Origin: Rhodothermales bacterium
Lineage (GTDB): Bacteria; Bacteroidota; Rhodothermia; Rhodothermales; Bin80
Direction of reading: 5' to 3'
Assembly (NCBI GenBank): GCA_028278205.1
Contig: JANQES010000023.1
Coordinates: 1 to 42,871, forward strand
Length of the DNA: 42,871 bases
Program-made: the position numbers and the translations under genes
In this document: positions 9,670 through 20,573 of the stretch, in pieces
Layout: each line of letters opens with the position of its first letter
Position numbering within the stretch: position 1 is the stretch's first letter
The notes under the pieces: generated by a model
What the model saw: only the letters and a program-made list of their open reading frames with translations
Database searches by the model: none
What the model was told of the DNA's origin: nothing

Positions 9670-9837
9670 TTCGACCGAATAGAAATTATATTCGACCAGA
9701 TAGAAATTGTATTTGACCAAGAAAAATTTATATTTGACCGAATAGAAATCGTATTTGACCAGTTAAAAATCGTATTTGACCAAGGAGAAATTATATTTGA
9801 CGGGAAGAAAATCATAGTTGACTGTGTCAAATATGAA
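9670..9837. repeat. AT-rich 21-bp tandem array, 8 units
   Basis: Eight contiguous 21-bp units, each opening TTTGAC or a one-base variant (TTCGAC, GTTGAC) followed by an A-rich stretch (AGAAAT, AAAAAT). The last unit contains TTGAC-TGT-GTCAA, a small hairpin. Plus-strand frame 9667-9864 stays open and would encode heptapeptide repeats of the type FDQIEIV, but starts with GTG and lacks a clear ribosome site. A-tracts spaced by two helical turns suggest curved DNA. The composition contrasts sharply with the flanking genes. The rest of the gap 9575-9918 shows nothing else. Confidence 0.85.
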
Positions 9838-9918
9838 AAAAATGTGGTTATTATATATAACTGATCGGTAGGCTATGTATGTTTGAATGTGATGTATCAT
9901 GTATATCAGGTGATTCTT

Positions 9919-10572
9919 ATGAAAACAAAGCGTGAGCTTGCTACACTTCTGGCCGAAAGTCGGATAGCGCTGATGAATGCTCGTAATGAGGCGGACCTTC
10001 AGGCTGTCTTGCAGCCGTTCGGCTACAACCCGGTGCGTCTGGATGAGGGGCTGGCGCTGATTGAGAGCGCCGAGACGGAGGCGTTTCAGCAAGAAAACAA
10101 GTATGCCGAGCGCTCCGTGGCTACCCTGGCGCTCCAAGACAAGGGAGCCGCTGCGCGGGCGGCCTACGTTCGCCACGTGAAGCTGGCCCGTGTGGCCTTC
10201 GAGCCGGGCACGCCGGGCTACACGCGCCTGGCCCTGGCCGGGCGTCGCCGCAACGACCGGGCCGGCTGGATGACCCAGGCCCGCCTGTTCTACGATACGC
10301 TGCTCGACGACGCGGCGCTGCTCGACGCCACGAGCGCCTACACGCTCGACCGCGAGGCCGTAGAGGCCGCGCAGGCGGCGCTCGACGCCGTAGAGACGGC
10401 GCAGCTAGAACAGGTCAAGGCCACCAGCCGGGCGCAGGCCGCTACGCGCCGTCGCGACGAGGCCGTGGCGGCGCTGCGGCGCTACATGAAGGATTTCAAC
10501 CGCATTGCCCGGATCGCCACCGAGCCGCATCCGCAACTGCGCGAAAAGATGGGTATGCTGGATCGCTCTTGA
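9919..10572 (+). CDS. Conserved protein of unknown function, helical
   Basis: 217 residues from ATG 9919, chosen because AGGTG lies about 9 bp upstream; the longer frame from 9883 begins in AT-rich non-coding sequence. Mostly alpha-helical with a long Ala/Glu/Gln-rich segment (about residues 135-190) likely to form a coiled coil, ending MKDFNRIARIATEPHPQLREKMGM. From memory, similar roughly 200-residue proteins with a 'DFxxIARIAxxxxPQLxEKxG' end occur in Bacteroidota-type genomes without assigned function. Its upstream region is the 21-bp array. No signal peptide or membrane segment. Confidence 0.75.
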   Translation: MKTKRELATLLAESRIALMNARNEADLQAVLQPFGYNPVRLDEGLALIESAETEAFQQENKYAERSVATLALQDKGAAARAAYVRHVKLARVAFEPGTPGYTRLALAGRRRNDRAGWMTQARLFYDTLLDDAALLDATSAYTLDREAVEAAQAALDAVETAQLEQVKATSRAQAATRRRDEAVAALRRYMKDFNRIARIATEPHPQLREKMGMLDRS

Positions 10573-10588
10573 TCCTTTTTGAATCCGC

Positions 10589-10612
10589 CATCACCCCACA
10601 ACCTCCGCCTCC
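10589..10612 (-). repeat. Third, short copy of the uvrA terminus
   Basis: 24 bp match the final codons and stop region of uvrA (10970-10993) at 23 of 24 positions, again containing TGATG on the minus strand. It directly abuts the MITE-like element that starts at 10612. Confidence 0.55.
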
Positions 10613-10789
10613 CAGGGCTGTTAAGTTCTCTGCAAATGATCACGCGGAGACGCCAAGCAATTTCCCCTCCTGGACAGCAGGGCTGCTGGGGTTCTCTTCG
10701 AGGTATCGGTTCAAGTTCCCCTCCTGTCCAGGAGGGGAAACTCCTTGGTGTCGCTGCGTGCCCACTTTCAGAGAACCTAACAGCCCTGG
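10612..10789. mobile_element. MITE-like long palindromic element, 178 bp
   Basis: Left arm 10612-10676 and right arm 10725-10789 are inverted repeats of 65 bp with about 10 mismatches by hand alignment. The outer ends are ccagggctgttaagttctct and its inverse; the inner ends are ttcccctcctggaca and its inverse. The 48-bp loop holds another partial copy of the end sequence (agggctgctggggttctct). No protein is encoded. Open frames across it are products of the repeat. Ends as regular as these suggest a non-autonomous transposable element, but no target duplication could be confirmed. Confidence 0.6.
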
Positions 10790-10813
10790 ATCGAGTCCGG
10801 GGTCGTCGGGATT

Positions 10814-10971
10814 CTACTGAAGTCCAAATCTTGCTTTGAATTCCTCCATAGTGATAGAGCGTCCTTTGCGTAACGCTTCGGCTTCTTCAAGCGACATGAT
10901 TGGCCCGAAGTCCACAGGTTTGGACGAGCCTTCTTTCGGTGTCTTGGCTTGATTGTCTTTTGATCCCGACA

Positions 10972-10972
<1 letters not shown>
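10814..10972 (-). CDS. 52-residue protein coupled to the uvrA stop codon
   Basis: Start codon 10972-10970 overlaps the uvrA stop in a TGATG arrangement, typical of translational re-initiation, and the frame runs to TAG at 10814. The product starts MSGSKDNQAKTPKEG and contains VDFGPIMSLEEAEALRKGRS and ITMEEFKARFGLQ. It is Lys/Glu-rich and resembles the size and composition of small antitoxin or helper proteins, but I recognise no family. It is too small to judge further. Confidence 0.5.
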
Positions 10973-13931
<2,959 letters not shown>

Positions 13932-13932
<1 letters not shown>

Positions 13933-13958
13933 TTTAAAATGACTCCGTCATTTTAAAA
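13932..13958 (-). promoter_or_regulatory. Hairpin covering the uvrA ribosome binding site
   Basis: A perfect 12-bp inverted repeat, ttttaaaatgac with gtcattttaaaa, has a 3-nt loop (gga on the coding strand). GGAG, the only ribosome binding site candidate, sits in the loop, and the A of the uvrA ATG is the last base of the 3' arm. The 5' arm holds a second ATG opening a 5-codon frame that stops just before the start. It could also be an operator palindrome. Confidence 0.6.
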
Positions 13959-14102
13959 AAGTGGACGGGGGAGATTCCAGTGATACAGGATAGCAGGGCT
14001 TTCGTTTCTGGGAGTTGCGGGAAAAGATTCGCGTTTTGCTAGATAATGAGCGCCGGTGACACCCCTGTGGCAGTCGTGTTTCGAATGGGCACCTATGCCG
14101 CA
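13959..14102. other. Gap between rpoZ terminator and uvrA
   Basis: No gene, repeat or clear promoter hexamers seen. A uvrA promoter is expected here if the rpoZ terminator works. Confidence 0.4.
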
Positions 14103-14147
14103 GAAAAAACGCCAAAGGCCCCGACCCATCAACGGATCGGAGCCTTT
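14103..14147 (-). terminator. Rho-independent terminator of rpoZ
   Basis: On the minus strand an 11-bp stem with one mismatch (aaaggctccga with tcggggccttt; 14147-14114) is followed by ggcg and a run of six T (14108-14103). It begins 24 bp after the rpoZ stop. Confidence 0.75.
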
Positions 14148-14170
14148 GTAATGAGGAGGGCGGCGACGGA

Positions 14171-14473
14171 TTAGTCTTCCGACTCCGCCAGTGGGTCGCG
14201 GAAGTAGATCTCGGCATCGAACATTTCGCTGATGGCCAGTTCGGTTGGCTCCGGCATGACTTCGTGTTCGATGGAGATACGCTTTTGTTCTTCCTGGAAT
14301 CGGGGGTCTTCAAGCTCCGGCTCGAAGCCCTCGAAGTAGGCCAGCTTGTTGTCGAGGTCGGCCTTCATCTTCGAGGCAATCTGGCGGGATCGCTTCGAGA
14401 GGATGGCTACGGTCTCGAACAGGTTGCCTGTCTGGGCCACGAGGGCGTCTACGTCGATGGTCTTGATTGGCAT
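14171..14473 (-). CDS. rpoZ: RNA polymerase omega subunit, Bacteroidota type
   Basis: 100 residues beginning MPIKTIDVDALVAQTGNLFE. The core motif VAILSKRSRQIASKMKADL corresponds to the conserved omega/Rpb6 helix; LAYFEGFEPELEDPRFQEEQ is typical of the Bacteroidota form. Role: assembly and stability of RNA polymerase. AGGAC lies about 6 bp before the ATG. It is followed by its own terminator and then uvrA. Confidence 0.92.
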   Translation of the reverse strand: MPIKTIDVDALVAQTGNLFETVAILSKRSRQIASKMKADLDNKLAYFEGFEPELEDPRFQEEQKRISIEHEVMPEPTELAISEMFDAEIYFRDPLAESED

Positions 14474-14646
14474 GAAAGTCCTGGTTGATGGCTGATGAAC
14501 GGTGATCCGCGCAATCAGAACAAAAATACACGCCCGGCCAACGCCGAGGTTCCCACCGTGAAACTGTGCCGAAGCCTACGGGTTTAGCAGCAACTCCATC
14601 GCCGCTGTCTCGTCTAGAAGGTATCGCCCGTTTATCCATCCCGCTT

Positions 14647-15159
14647 ATGATCTACTCATCCCAACGCCTGCTTTGGCATCGCCTTCCGGTGCTCCCTGGA
14701 TCGCTGATGATAATTATGCTGCTGGCCGGTTGCCTCGGCACCGCCGAGCAAGATACCGAAGTGTCTATCGCCGAGGCCGTGGCCTTCGAACCGCTGGGCC
14801 GGGGCCGGCAGGCCCGCATCGACTCGACCGCGCGCGCCATCCGCGATGCCGAAACGTGGACGACCTATCAGGATTCCTTGCGCCCGCTGCTGCCCTTCAA
14901 AGACGTCAACTTCGAGCAAGAGATGGTGCTGCTGGCGGCGCAGCCCGTCACCACCGGCGGCTACGACCTCCGCATCGAAGTGGTCGAGCGCACCGACGAG
15001 GGGCTCACCATCCGCTATCGCCTCTTCACGCCCGGCGAAGACTGCCGCGTGACGATGGGCGACGGTGTGGTCTTCCAGGCCGTCCGCCTGGCCCAAAGCG
15101 ACGCCGCCCTGCACTTCGAACGCGAACAAGAAACCCTCCACTGCACCGATACCCGATAA
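14647..15159 (+). CDS. PrcB-like lipoprotein
   Basis: 170 residues from ATG 14647; the longer upstream frame adds a stretch without features. Seen: lipoprotein signal with LLAGC (Cys29), then a domain from about residue 75 (DVNFEQEMVLLAAQPVTTGG, YDLRIEVVERTDEGLTIRY, TPGEDCRVTMGDGVVFQAVRL) that matches the pattern of the PrcB C-terminal domain found in protease-associated lipoproteins of Bacteroidota. Two conserved Cys (in EDCRV and LHCTD) may form a disulfide. Its stop codon is the first triplet of the palindrome shared with the convergent ABC gene. Function inferred only from the domain pattern. Confidence 0.65.
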   Translation: MIYSSQRLLWHRLPVLPGSLMIIMLLAGCLGTAEQDTEVSIAEAVAFEPLGRGRQARIDSTARAIRDAETWTTYQDSLRPLLPFKDVNFEQEMVLLAAQPVTTGGYDLRIEVVERTDEGLTIRYRLFTPGEDCRVTMGDGVVFQAVRLAQSDAALHFEREQETLHCTDTR

Positions 15160-15189
15160 ATTTTTGATTGCGGGTCCGCAATCAAAAAT

Positions 15190-15192
<3 letters not shown>
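15157..15192. terminator. Palindrome spanning both stop codons of a convergent pair
   Basis: A perfect 17-bp inverted repeat, taaatttttgattgcgg with its inverse, separated by GT. The first triplet (15157-15159) is the TAA of the plus-strand lipoprotein gene; the last triplet (15190-15192) is the TAA of the minus-strand ABC gene. Stem plus T-rich arm on both strands suits a bidirectional terminator. Confidence 0.8.
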
Positions 15193-15927
<735 letters not shown>

Positions 15928-15988
15928 GATCGTTTTTGCCTGATGCTGATGTCTTTATAAATCCCAGCCGTTTTGCTGGTTCTTGAAG

Positions 15989-16072
15989 GGTCATTGGTCA
16001 CTGGTCATTAGTCACTGGTTTTTTCTAGTGACCAGTGACAGCGAGCGCCAGCGAGCGTAATGACCAGTGACT
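15989..16072. repeat. GGTCATT-type heptad repeat, inverted
   Basis: Four tandem 7-bp units (GGTCATT, GGTCACT, GGTCATT, AGTCACT) are followed by the same units inverted (ctagtgaccagtgac and aatgaccagtgac). The spacer contains a direct repeat of gcgagcgc. It fills the gap between the ABC ATPase and the fusion protein, starting 7 bp from the latter's stop. Confidence 0.8.
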
Positions 16073-16078
16073 CCACGA

Positions 16079-17485
16079 TTACGATTCGTCGCCCGGCGGG
16101 CCGCCGCGCCGGCGTCCGCGTTCTTGCACGTCCATGTCGGGTTGGAGGGTGCGGCTGACGGCGCGATACGGCCCGGTGATCACCCGCTCGCCGCCTTCCA
16201 GGCCCGATTTCACCTCGATGAAGCGGTCGTCGGCGATGCCGGTTTCGACCTCGATGATGCGGGCTTTGTCTTCCTCCATCAAGAAGACCACTTTGCGCAG
16301 ATCTTCTTCACGGAGCGACTCCGGCACCATCGGCGTCTCTTCCTCGTCCGATTCCGTCTCGGCCTCGGTCGTGTCGGCGTCGTTGCCGCGGCGATTTCTG
16401 TCGTTGCCGAGATTGTTGAAGTCGCGCACCGTAACGGCCTGAATGGGTATCGCTACGACCTCCGCGACGGTCATGGTGAAGATATCGACGGTGCCGCTCA
16501 TGCCGGGGCGGAAGCTCGGATAGTCTTCGCTCGTCGGGCTTTCTTCTTCCAGCGCCGTGGTTTTGCCGGCGGCCAGACGCGCTTCGGGGTTGTGCGGATC
16601 GAGGATGCGGATCTTGACGGGGAAGTTGGTGACCTGCTCCTGCGTGCCCGCCCCGACGACCCGCGCCGAGTTGGCAATCTCCGTGACGATCCCCCGGAAA
16701 GTCCGTTCGGGATAGGCGTCGATCTCGATGGAGGCCGTATCCCCCAGCGCCACGTTGACGACGTCGTTCTCATTGACGTCCACGTCGAGTTCCATCTGAT
16801 CGAGCCGGGCGATGGTCATCATGGCGGTGCCGGCCATCTGGGTGGTGCCCACCACGCGTTCGCCCAGTTCGATGTTGAGCTGGCTGACGGTGCCGTCCAT
16901 CGGCGCATAGAGCGCGGTCTTGCTCAGTTGTTCCTTCACCTCGCGAAGGCGGGCCTCGGCGCTCTCGACCGAAAACTGCGCCGCTTCCAGCGCGGCCTTG
17001 GCAATCTCGTACTGCGTCAGGGCTTGTTGATAGGCGCTCTCGGCCACCACCTGCCGGTCGAAGAGACTCTTCTGCCGGTTCAACTCTTGTTCGGAGTTGA
17101 GCAGGTCGGCGCGGCGCTGGGCTTCGAGGGCGCGGCTCTGCGAGACGCCGGCTTCGGCTTGCTCGACCTGGGCCGAGTAGAAGTCGGGCTTGATGCGCGC
17201 CAGGAGTTCGCCCTGGCGCACCTGCTGGCCTTCGATGACCGGAAGCCGGATGATCTCGCCCGAAACGTCCGGGCTGATGACGATCTCTACTTCAGACTGC
17301 ACCCGGCCCGAGGACGTGACCACCTGGGTGATGGTCCGGATCTCGGCCTTGGCCGTCTCGACCGTCTCGCCTTCGTTGCCGCCGCGCAGGAAGTTCGCCG
17401 CGACGAGGCCTAAAATCACCATCACGACGACAGCCCCCAGAAGAATAAATAACAGCCGGCGGGTGGTGTTCTTTTTCTTAGCCAT
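16079..17485 (-). CDS. Periplasmic adaptor (membrane fusion) protein, MacA/HlyD type
   Basis: 468 residues. Seen: N-terminal membrane anchor (residues about 9-33), lipoyl-like half SGRVQSEVEIVISPDVSGEI, EGQQVRQGELLARIKP, an alpha-helical hairpin of about 110 residues, second lipoyl half LYAPMDGTVSQLNIELGERV, beta-barrel and membrane-proximal domains (IEIDAYPERTFRGIVTEIAN; RFIEVKSGLEGGERVITGP). An unusual acidic/Asn-rich insert (about residues 355-395) interrupts the membrane-proximal region. Known role: links an inner-membrane ABC exporter to TolC. Gene order is TolC, adaptor, ATPase. Confidence 0.93.
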   Translation of the reverse strand: MAKKKNTTRRLLFILLGAVVVMVILGLVAANFLRGGNEGETVETAKAEIRTITQVVTSSGRVQSEVEIVISPDVSGEIIRLPVIEGQQVRQGELLARIKPDFYSAQVEQAEAGVSQSRALEAQRRADLLNSEQELNRQKSLFDRQVVAESAYQQALTQYEIAKAALEAAQFSVESAEARLREVKEQLSKTALYAPMDGTVSQLNIELGERVVGTTQMAGTAMMTIARLDQMELDVDVNENDVVNVALGDTASIEIDAYPERTFRGIVTEIANSARVVGAGTQEQVTNFPVKIRILDPHNPEARLAAGKTTALEEESPTSEDYPSFRPGMSGTVDIFTMTVAEVVAIPIQAVTVRDFNNLGNDRNRRGNDADTTEAETESDEEETPMVPESLREEDLRKVVFLMEEDKARIIEVETGIADDRFIEVKSGLEGGERVITGPYRAVSRTLQPDMDVQERGRRRGGPPGDES

Positions 17486-17527
17486 ACAATGAGTGGGTGT
17501 TCGTGGGTCTTCCGAGTAGGAAGGAAA

Positions 17528-18997
17528 TTATTCGAATAACGGCTGGCTCGGATCGAGCACGCCGATGTAATATTCGATGAGACGCTTCCGGAAAAGGAAG
17601 TTGTACTTCGCCTCGGCGCGGTCGCTGGAAGCCTGCACGAAGTTGGCGCGGGCCTGCGACAGTTCGACCAGGGTGCTGGCGCCGACGTTGTAGCGTTCCT
17701 GCTCGGCTTGCAGGGCCTGCTCGGCAGAGCGCAACTGCTTCTCCGTCACGTCGAGGCGTTTTTCATCGGTCAGATAGTCGAGATACGCCTGGCGCACCTG
17801 GACGCCGATGTTCTGTTGCAGGTTTTCCAACTCCAGCCGCGCATTGTCATACTGCACGCGCGCGCGCTGCGTTTGCGTCCGGGTAAAACGCCGGTTGAAG
17901 ATCGGAATCTGAAGGCTCAGGCTGATGGTCTGAGAGCGGTTGTTGTCGATCTGATCGCCGAAAGGTATATCCTCACGCAGAAAGCCGGATTGGGGATTAT
18001 CGGGATCCGCCGGAACGGGCACGCCATCCTCCAGGACGAGGCGTTGCTGCAGGCTCGACCACCCGGAGCCGATGTTCCCAGACATTGAAACCGACGGCAT
18101 CATCGACGAGCGCGCCACGCGGATGCCCTGCGTCGAGGCGTTGATGGTCGATTCTTGCGCGCGCAGGTCCAACCGCCGGTCGAAGGCGTTGCGCAGCAGC
18201 GTGTTGACATCGTATTGCTCCGGCGTCAACTGGCTGTCTGCCACTTCCGGCACCACGAACTCGTAGCTCCCGAACGGATCGAGTTGGAGGGTCTGAATCA
18301 GCGCCACTTCGGCCAGTTGGTAGGCGCGCTGAGCGTTGAGCAGGATCAACTCGGCGTTGGCGGCGGCGGCTTGCTGCTGAAACAGATCCGACATGGGCCG
18401 CGAGCCCACCCGCACGAACTCTTCGATCTGGGTCAAGAGTTGCTGCTGCGCTGCCAGATTCTCTTCCTGAATCGTGATCTCCTCGCGCTGCTGGATGAGC
18501 GTCAGATATTGCGACATCACCTGGAAGACGACCGTCTGCCGCTGGCGTTCGTGGCCGAGATCGCTGGCGGCGAGGTTCAGCCGGGCTTGTTTGAGCGAGG
18601 CTACGTCCGAGAACCCGTTAAACAGGTTGACGTTGGCGCCGAAGCCCAGGCTCAAGCGGTCGCTGGTTTCGTTAAAGGTGTTACCTGTCGTCTGATCGAA
18701 GCCGAAGCCGAAGTTGCGCGACGAACTCGACGAGAAGTTGAGATTGGGGAAGAAGGCGGCGCGCTCGCTCGATACGGTTGTTTCCTGCAAGCGCACGGTG
18801 TTGGCCGAAAGTTTCAAGAGATAGTTGCTATCCAGGGCTAGCCGGATGGCATCGTCGAAGGTGATCTGGCGGGCGGCTTGCGCTTGCGCCGCCTGCGGCA
18901 TCAGCGTCAGCGCCAGGGCCGTCAGGGCCAGCATCGCCGTCAGAAGGCGGGCGCGACGGGAGAGGGTTTTCATGAGGCTAAAGGTATCCACACGCAT
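17528..18997 (-). CDS. TolC-family outer-membrane efflux protein
   Basis: 489 residues from ATG 18997, preferred because AGGA lies about 8 bp upstream; an in-frame ATG at 18973 is possible. Signal peptide with cleavage near AQAQA. Two repeated long helical-barrel halves: ITFDDAIRLALDSNYLLK and LNFSSSSS opening, LGFGANVNLFNGF, then VSMSGNIGSGWSS, SLQIPIFNR and the C-terminal YNVGASTLVELSQARANF, typical of TolC. First gene of the efflux set; the frame upstream to 19231 shows no protein-like features and is excluded. Confidence 0.93.
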   Translation of the reverse strand: MRVDTFSLMKTLSRRARLLTAMLALTALALTLMPQAAQAQAARQITFDDAIRLALDSNYLLKLSANTVRLQETTVSSERAAFFPNLNFSSSSSRNFGFGFDQTTGNTFNETSDRLSLGFGANVNLFNGFSDVASLKQARLNLAASDLGHERQRQTVVFQVMSQYLTLIQQREEITIQEENLAAQQQLLTQIEEFVRVGSRPMSDLFQQQAAAANAELILLNAQRAYQLAEVALIQTLQLDPFGSYEFVVPEVADSQLTPEQYDVNTLLRNAFDRRLDLRAQESTINASTQGIRVARSSMMPSVSMSGNIGSGWSSLQQRLVLEDGVPVPADPDNPQSGFLREDIPFGDQIDNNRSQTISLSLQIPIFNRRFTRTQTQRARVQYDNARLELENLQQNIGVQVRQAYLDYLTDEKRLDVTEKQLRSAEQALQAEQERYNVGASTLVELSQARANFVQASSDRAEAKYNFLFRKRLIEYYIGVLDPSQPLFE

Positions 18998-19384
18998 GGG
19001 TCCATCCTGGTAAATTCCGAAAAGCTCTAGGCGAACCGAGGATCGGGGTGGCGCCTGGCAACGGGCCGCGATCTCCGGCGCCTCGCACCGGGGAGCCCGG
19101 CACGAGACAAACAAGAGATCTTTATTCAAGACGCGTACCAGGAAGCCCAGGGTGTTAATCGAGCCTAAAAAGCGGGTGATCGACGGAGGCCCTGTACGGA
19201 AACGGACACCCTGTGTTACGCCACCGGACAATTCTTTATTGGCCGATCTGACGAAATTTCAACGAAATGCCCGTTTCCCCCGTTCCTTGCAATTCTTCCT
19301 GTTAGACGAACCCGGTGGGGTGCTCATTCCACATCGCTACACCGGCCATGCCCACAGATCTGGAACAACAACGTGCTTGATTAT
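18998..19384. other. Gene-free region between the efflux set and the XRE gene
   Basis: No convincing gene or repeat. Frames crossing it are poor in protein features. The promoters of the divergent efflux and XRE genes should lie here, but I could not fix hexamers. Confidence 0.4.
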
Positions 19385-19404
19385 TTATCATAATATTATG
19401 ATAA
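19385..19404 (+). promoter_or_regulatory. 20-bp perfect palindrome, likely XRE operator
   Basis: The sequence ttatcataatattatgataa is a perfect inverted repeat centred 48 bp before the XRE start, in AT-rich DNA that also offers TATAAT-like boxes. Known: XRE/HigA antitoxins autorepress by binding such palindromes over their promoter. Confidence 0.6.
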
Positions 19405-19441
19405 TAGCGTATGCCTTACACGGAACTCTTTTTCTTCCGAG

Positions 19442-19759
19442 ATGATAAAGCCGAAATCAGAAGCTCTTCAGTTCTTGCATGAAAAAATCGTCGGAGACGA
19501 TCCTGAGCTACAGGCACAGCTTGAGGAGGAACTGGCTAATCTGGAAGTTTCCTCACAAATCTACGCGTTGAGGCAGGAAGCAGGTCTCACACAAACAGAG
19601 CTTGCAAACCTTGTCGGCACCAGGCAATCCGTCATATCTCGCCTGGAAGATGCCGACTATGACGGACACTCCCTCTCCATGCTAAACAGAATCGCCGGAG
19701 CGCTCGGACGCCGCGTTAAAATCACTTTTCCCAAGATTGAGGGCGAAGAGGCGGCATAA
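19442..19759 (+). CDS. XRE-family HTH antitoxin-like regulator
   Basis: 105 residues. The N-terminal part (KSEALQFLHEKIVGDDPELQAQLEEELANLEV) is followed by an HTH of about residues 42-90 (LRQEAGLTQTELANLVGTRQ then SVISRLEDADYDGHS) and a C-terminal LNRIAGALGRRVKITFPKI, the layout of HigA-type antitoxins. No toxin gene adjoins; only a short frame ending ALHGTLFLPR overlaps the start in an ATGA arrangement and could be a toxin remnant. A decayed second copy of this gene lies at 23206-23300. Confidence 0.85.
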   Translation: MIKPKSEALQFLHEKIVGDDPELQAQLEEELANLEVSSQIYALRQEAGLTQTELANLVGTRQSVISRLEDADYDGHSLSMLNRIAGALGRRVKITFPKIEGEEAA

Positions 19760-19855
19760 AGAGAGTGCCTCGAAAGTTGGAAAGTCATGACTTGAACCCC
19801 CGTCTTTTTGTGGCGTAGACAAAACTGGCATAAGATCCAGAAAGAGGAAGATCCC

Positions 19856-20119
19856 ATGACTACGTTGCTAACCCAAGCGCTGGACCGGATCCGAAACCTT
19901 CCCGAGGACGAACAGGATCGCGTGGCGCGGCTCATCCTCGATGAGGTTGAAGCCTTTGCCAAAGAGAATGGGGAAGAGGAGCCGAGGCAAAAGCCTATTT
20001 CGGAAGTGATCCAGGATATTACAAAGGATGTCCCGGATGAAGTCTGGGAAACATTGCCAAAGGATGGTGCGGCTGAGATTGACCATTATCTATACGGCAG
20101 CCCGAAGAGAAACTCATGA
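19856..20119 (+). CDS. VapB-like antitoxin, copy 1
   Basis: 87 residues. N-terminal LPEDEQDRVARLILDEVE motif and C-terminal VPDEVWETLPKDGAAEIDHY then LYGSPKR, the hallmark end of antitoxins that pair with PIN-domain toxins. AGAGGA lies 7-12 bp before the ATG. The toxin that should follow is missing: the stop overlaps a 15-codon frame (20116-20163) that joins the next antitoxin in ATGA overlaps. Confidence 0.75.
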   Translation: MTTLLTQALDRIRNLPEDEQDRVARLILDEVEAFAKENGEEEPRQKPISEVIQDITKDVPDEVWETLPKDGAAEIDHYLYGSPKRNS

Positions 20120-20163
20120 ACCCGTCTCGCACTGTCTTCGCCGAAAAGAGGGAATTCCCATGA
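20116..20163 (+). pseudogene. 15-codon frame bridging the two antitoxins, possible toxin relic
   Basis: Begins MNPSRTVFAE and overlaps both neighbouring genes through ATGA. Its position is that of a PIN toxin start, and 'VFAE' resembles the 'VFAD' of the truncated PIN frame at 20414. Too short to prove. Confidence 0.25.
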
Positions 20164-20417
20164 CCGAGCTACTGCAGAAGGCCATCCAGCAGGCACAGGC
20201 GCTTCCGGAAGACGAGCAGGATCGGGTTGCCCGGTTGATGCTCCATGAAATCGAAACCGTCACGCAGAATGGGGGCGAGCCGGGCAGGCAATCGGCCTGG
20301 GAGATTGTGCAGGAGGCCTTCAAGGACATTCCGGAGGAGGAGTGGGAGAAGTTGCCCAGGGACGGTGCAGCGGAGCATGATCATTACCTCTACGGCACAC
20401 CAAAACGGTATTCATGA
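20160..20417 (+). CDS. VapB-like antitoxin, copy 2
   Basis: 85 residues, a clear paralogue of the preceding gene: shared LPEDEQDRVARL, then DIPEEEWEKLPRDGAAEHDH and YLYGTPKRYS. AGAGGGA lies about 6 bp before the ATG. Its stop overlaps the start of a truncated PIN-domain frame (ATGA), the normal antitoxin-toxin coupling. Confidence 0.8.
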   Translation: MTELLQKAIQQAQALPEDEQDRVARLMLHEIETVTQNGGEPGRQSAWEIVQEAFKDIPEEEWEKLPRDGAAEHDHYLYGTPKRYS

Positions 20418-20548
20418 TGCCGGTCTTTGCTGATACCTTTTTCTGGGTCGCGCTCGCCAATCCCCACGACACAGCCCACCGGGATGCCGTCGATTTGAAA
20501 GAGGCGCTCAACGGCAGCGTAATCGTTACGACGGAGGTGACGAAGTGA
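20414..20548 (+). pseudogene. Truncated PIN-domain (VapC-like) toxin
   Basis: 44 residues: MPVFADTFFWVALANPHDTA, then HRDAVDLKEALNGSVIVTTE and a stop three codons later. The opening FADTFFWVALANP with the first acidic residue and the IVTTE strand-helix junction fit a PIN nuclease, but about two thirds of the domain, including the later catalytic Asp residues, is absent. A strong terminator starts 26 bp after the stop. Expected to be inactive. Confidence 0.7.
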
Positions 20549-20573
20549 GAGAGAAGAACGCTCACAGGATATA

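Noticed and set aside
9670..9837. CRISPR array
   Set aside because: Units are contiguous with no spacers and no cas genes are present.
10790..10815. tRNA-like 'ggatcgagtccgggg' stretch
   Set aside because: No acceptor, D or anticodon stems can be built around it.
10569..10839. Two small plus-strand frames
   Set aside because: They translate the palindromic element and the uvrA-tail copy; no ribosome site.
19152..19445. 97-codon plus-strand frame as a HigB-type toxin
   Set aside because: Only the last residues (ALHGTLFLPR) faintly recall a RelE/HigB end; the rest is not toxin-like.
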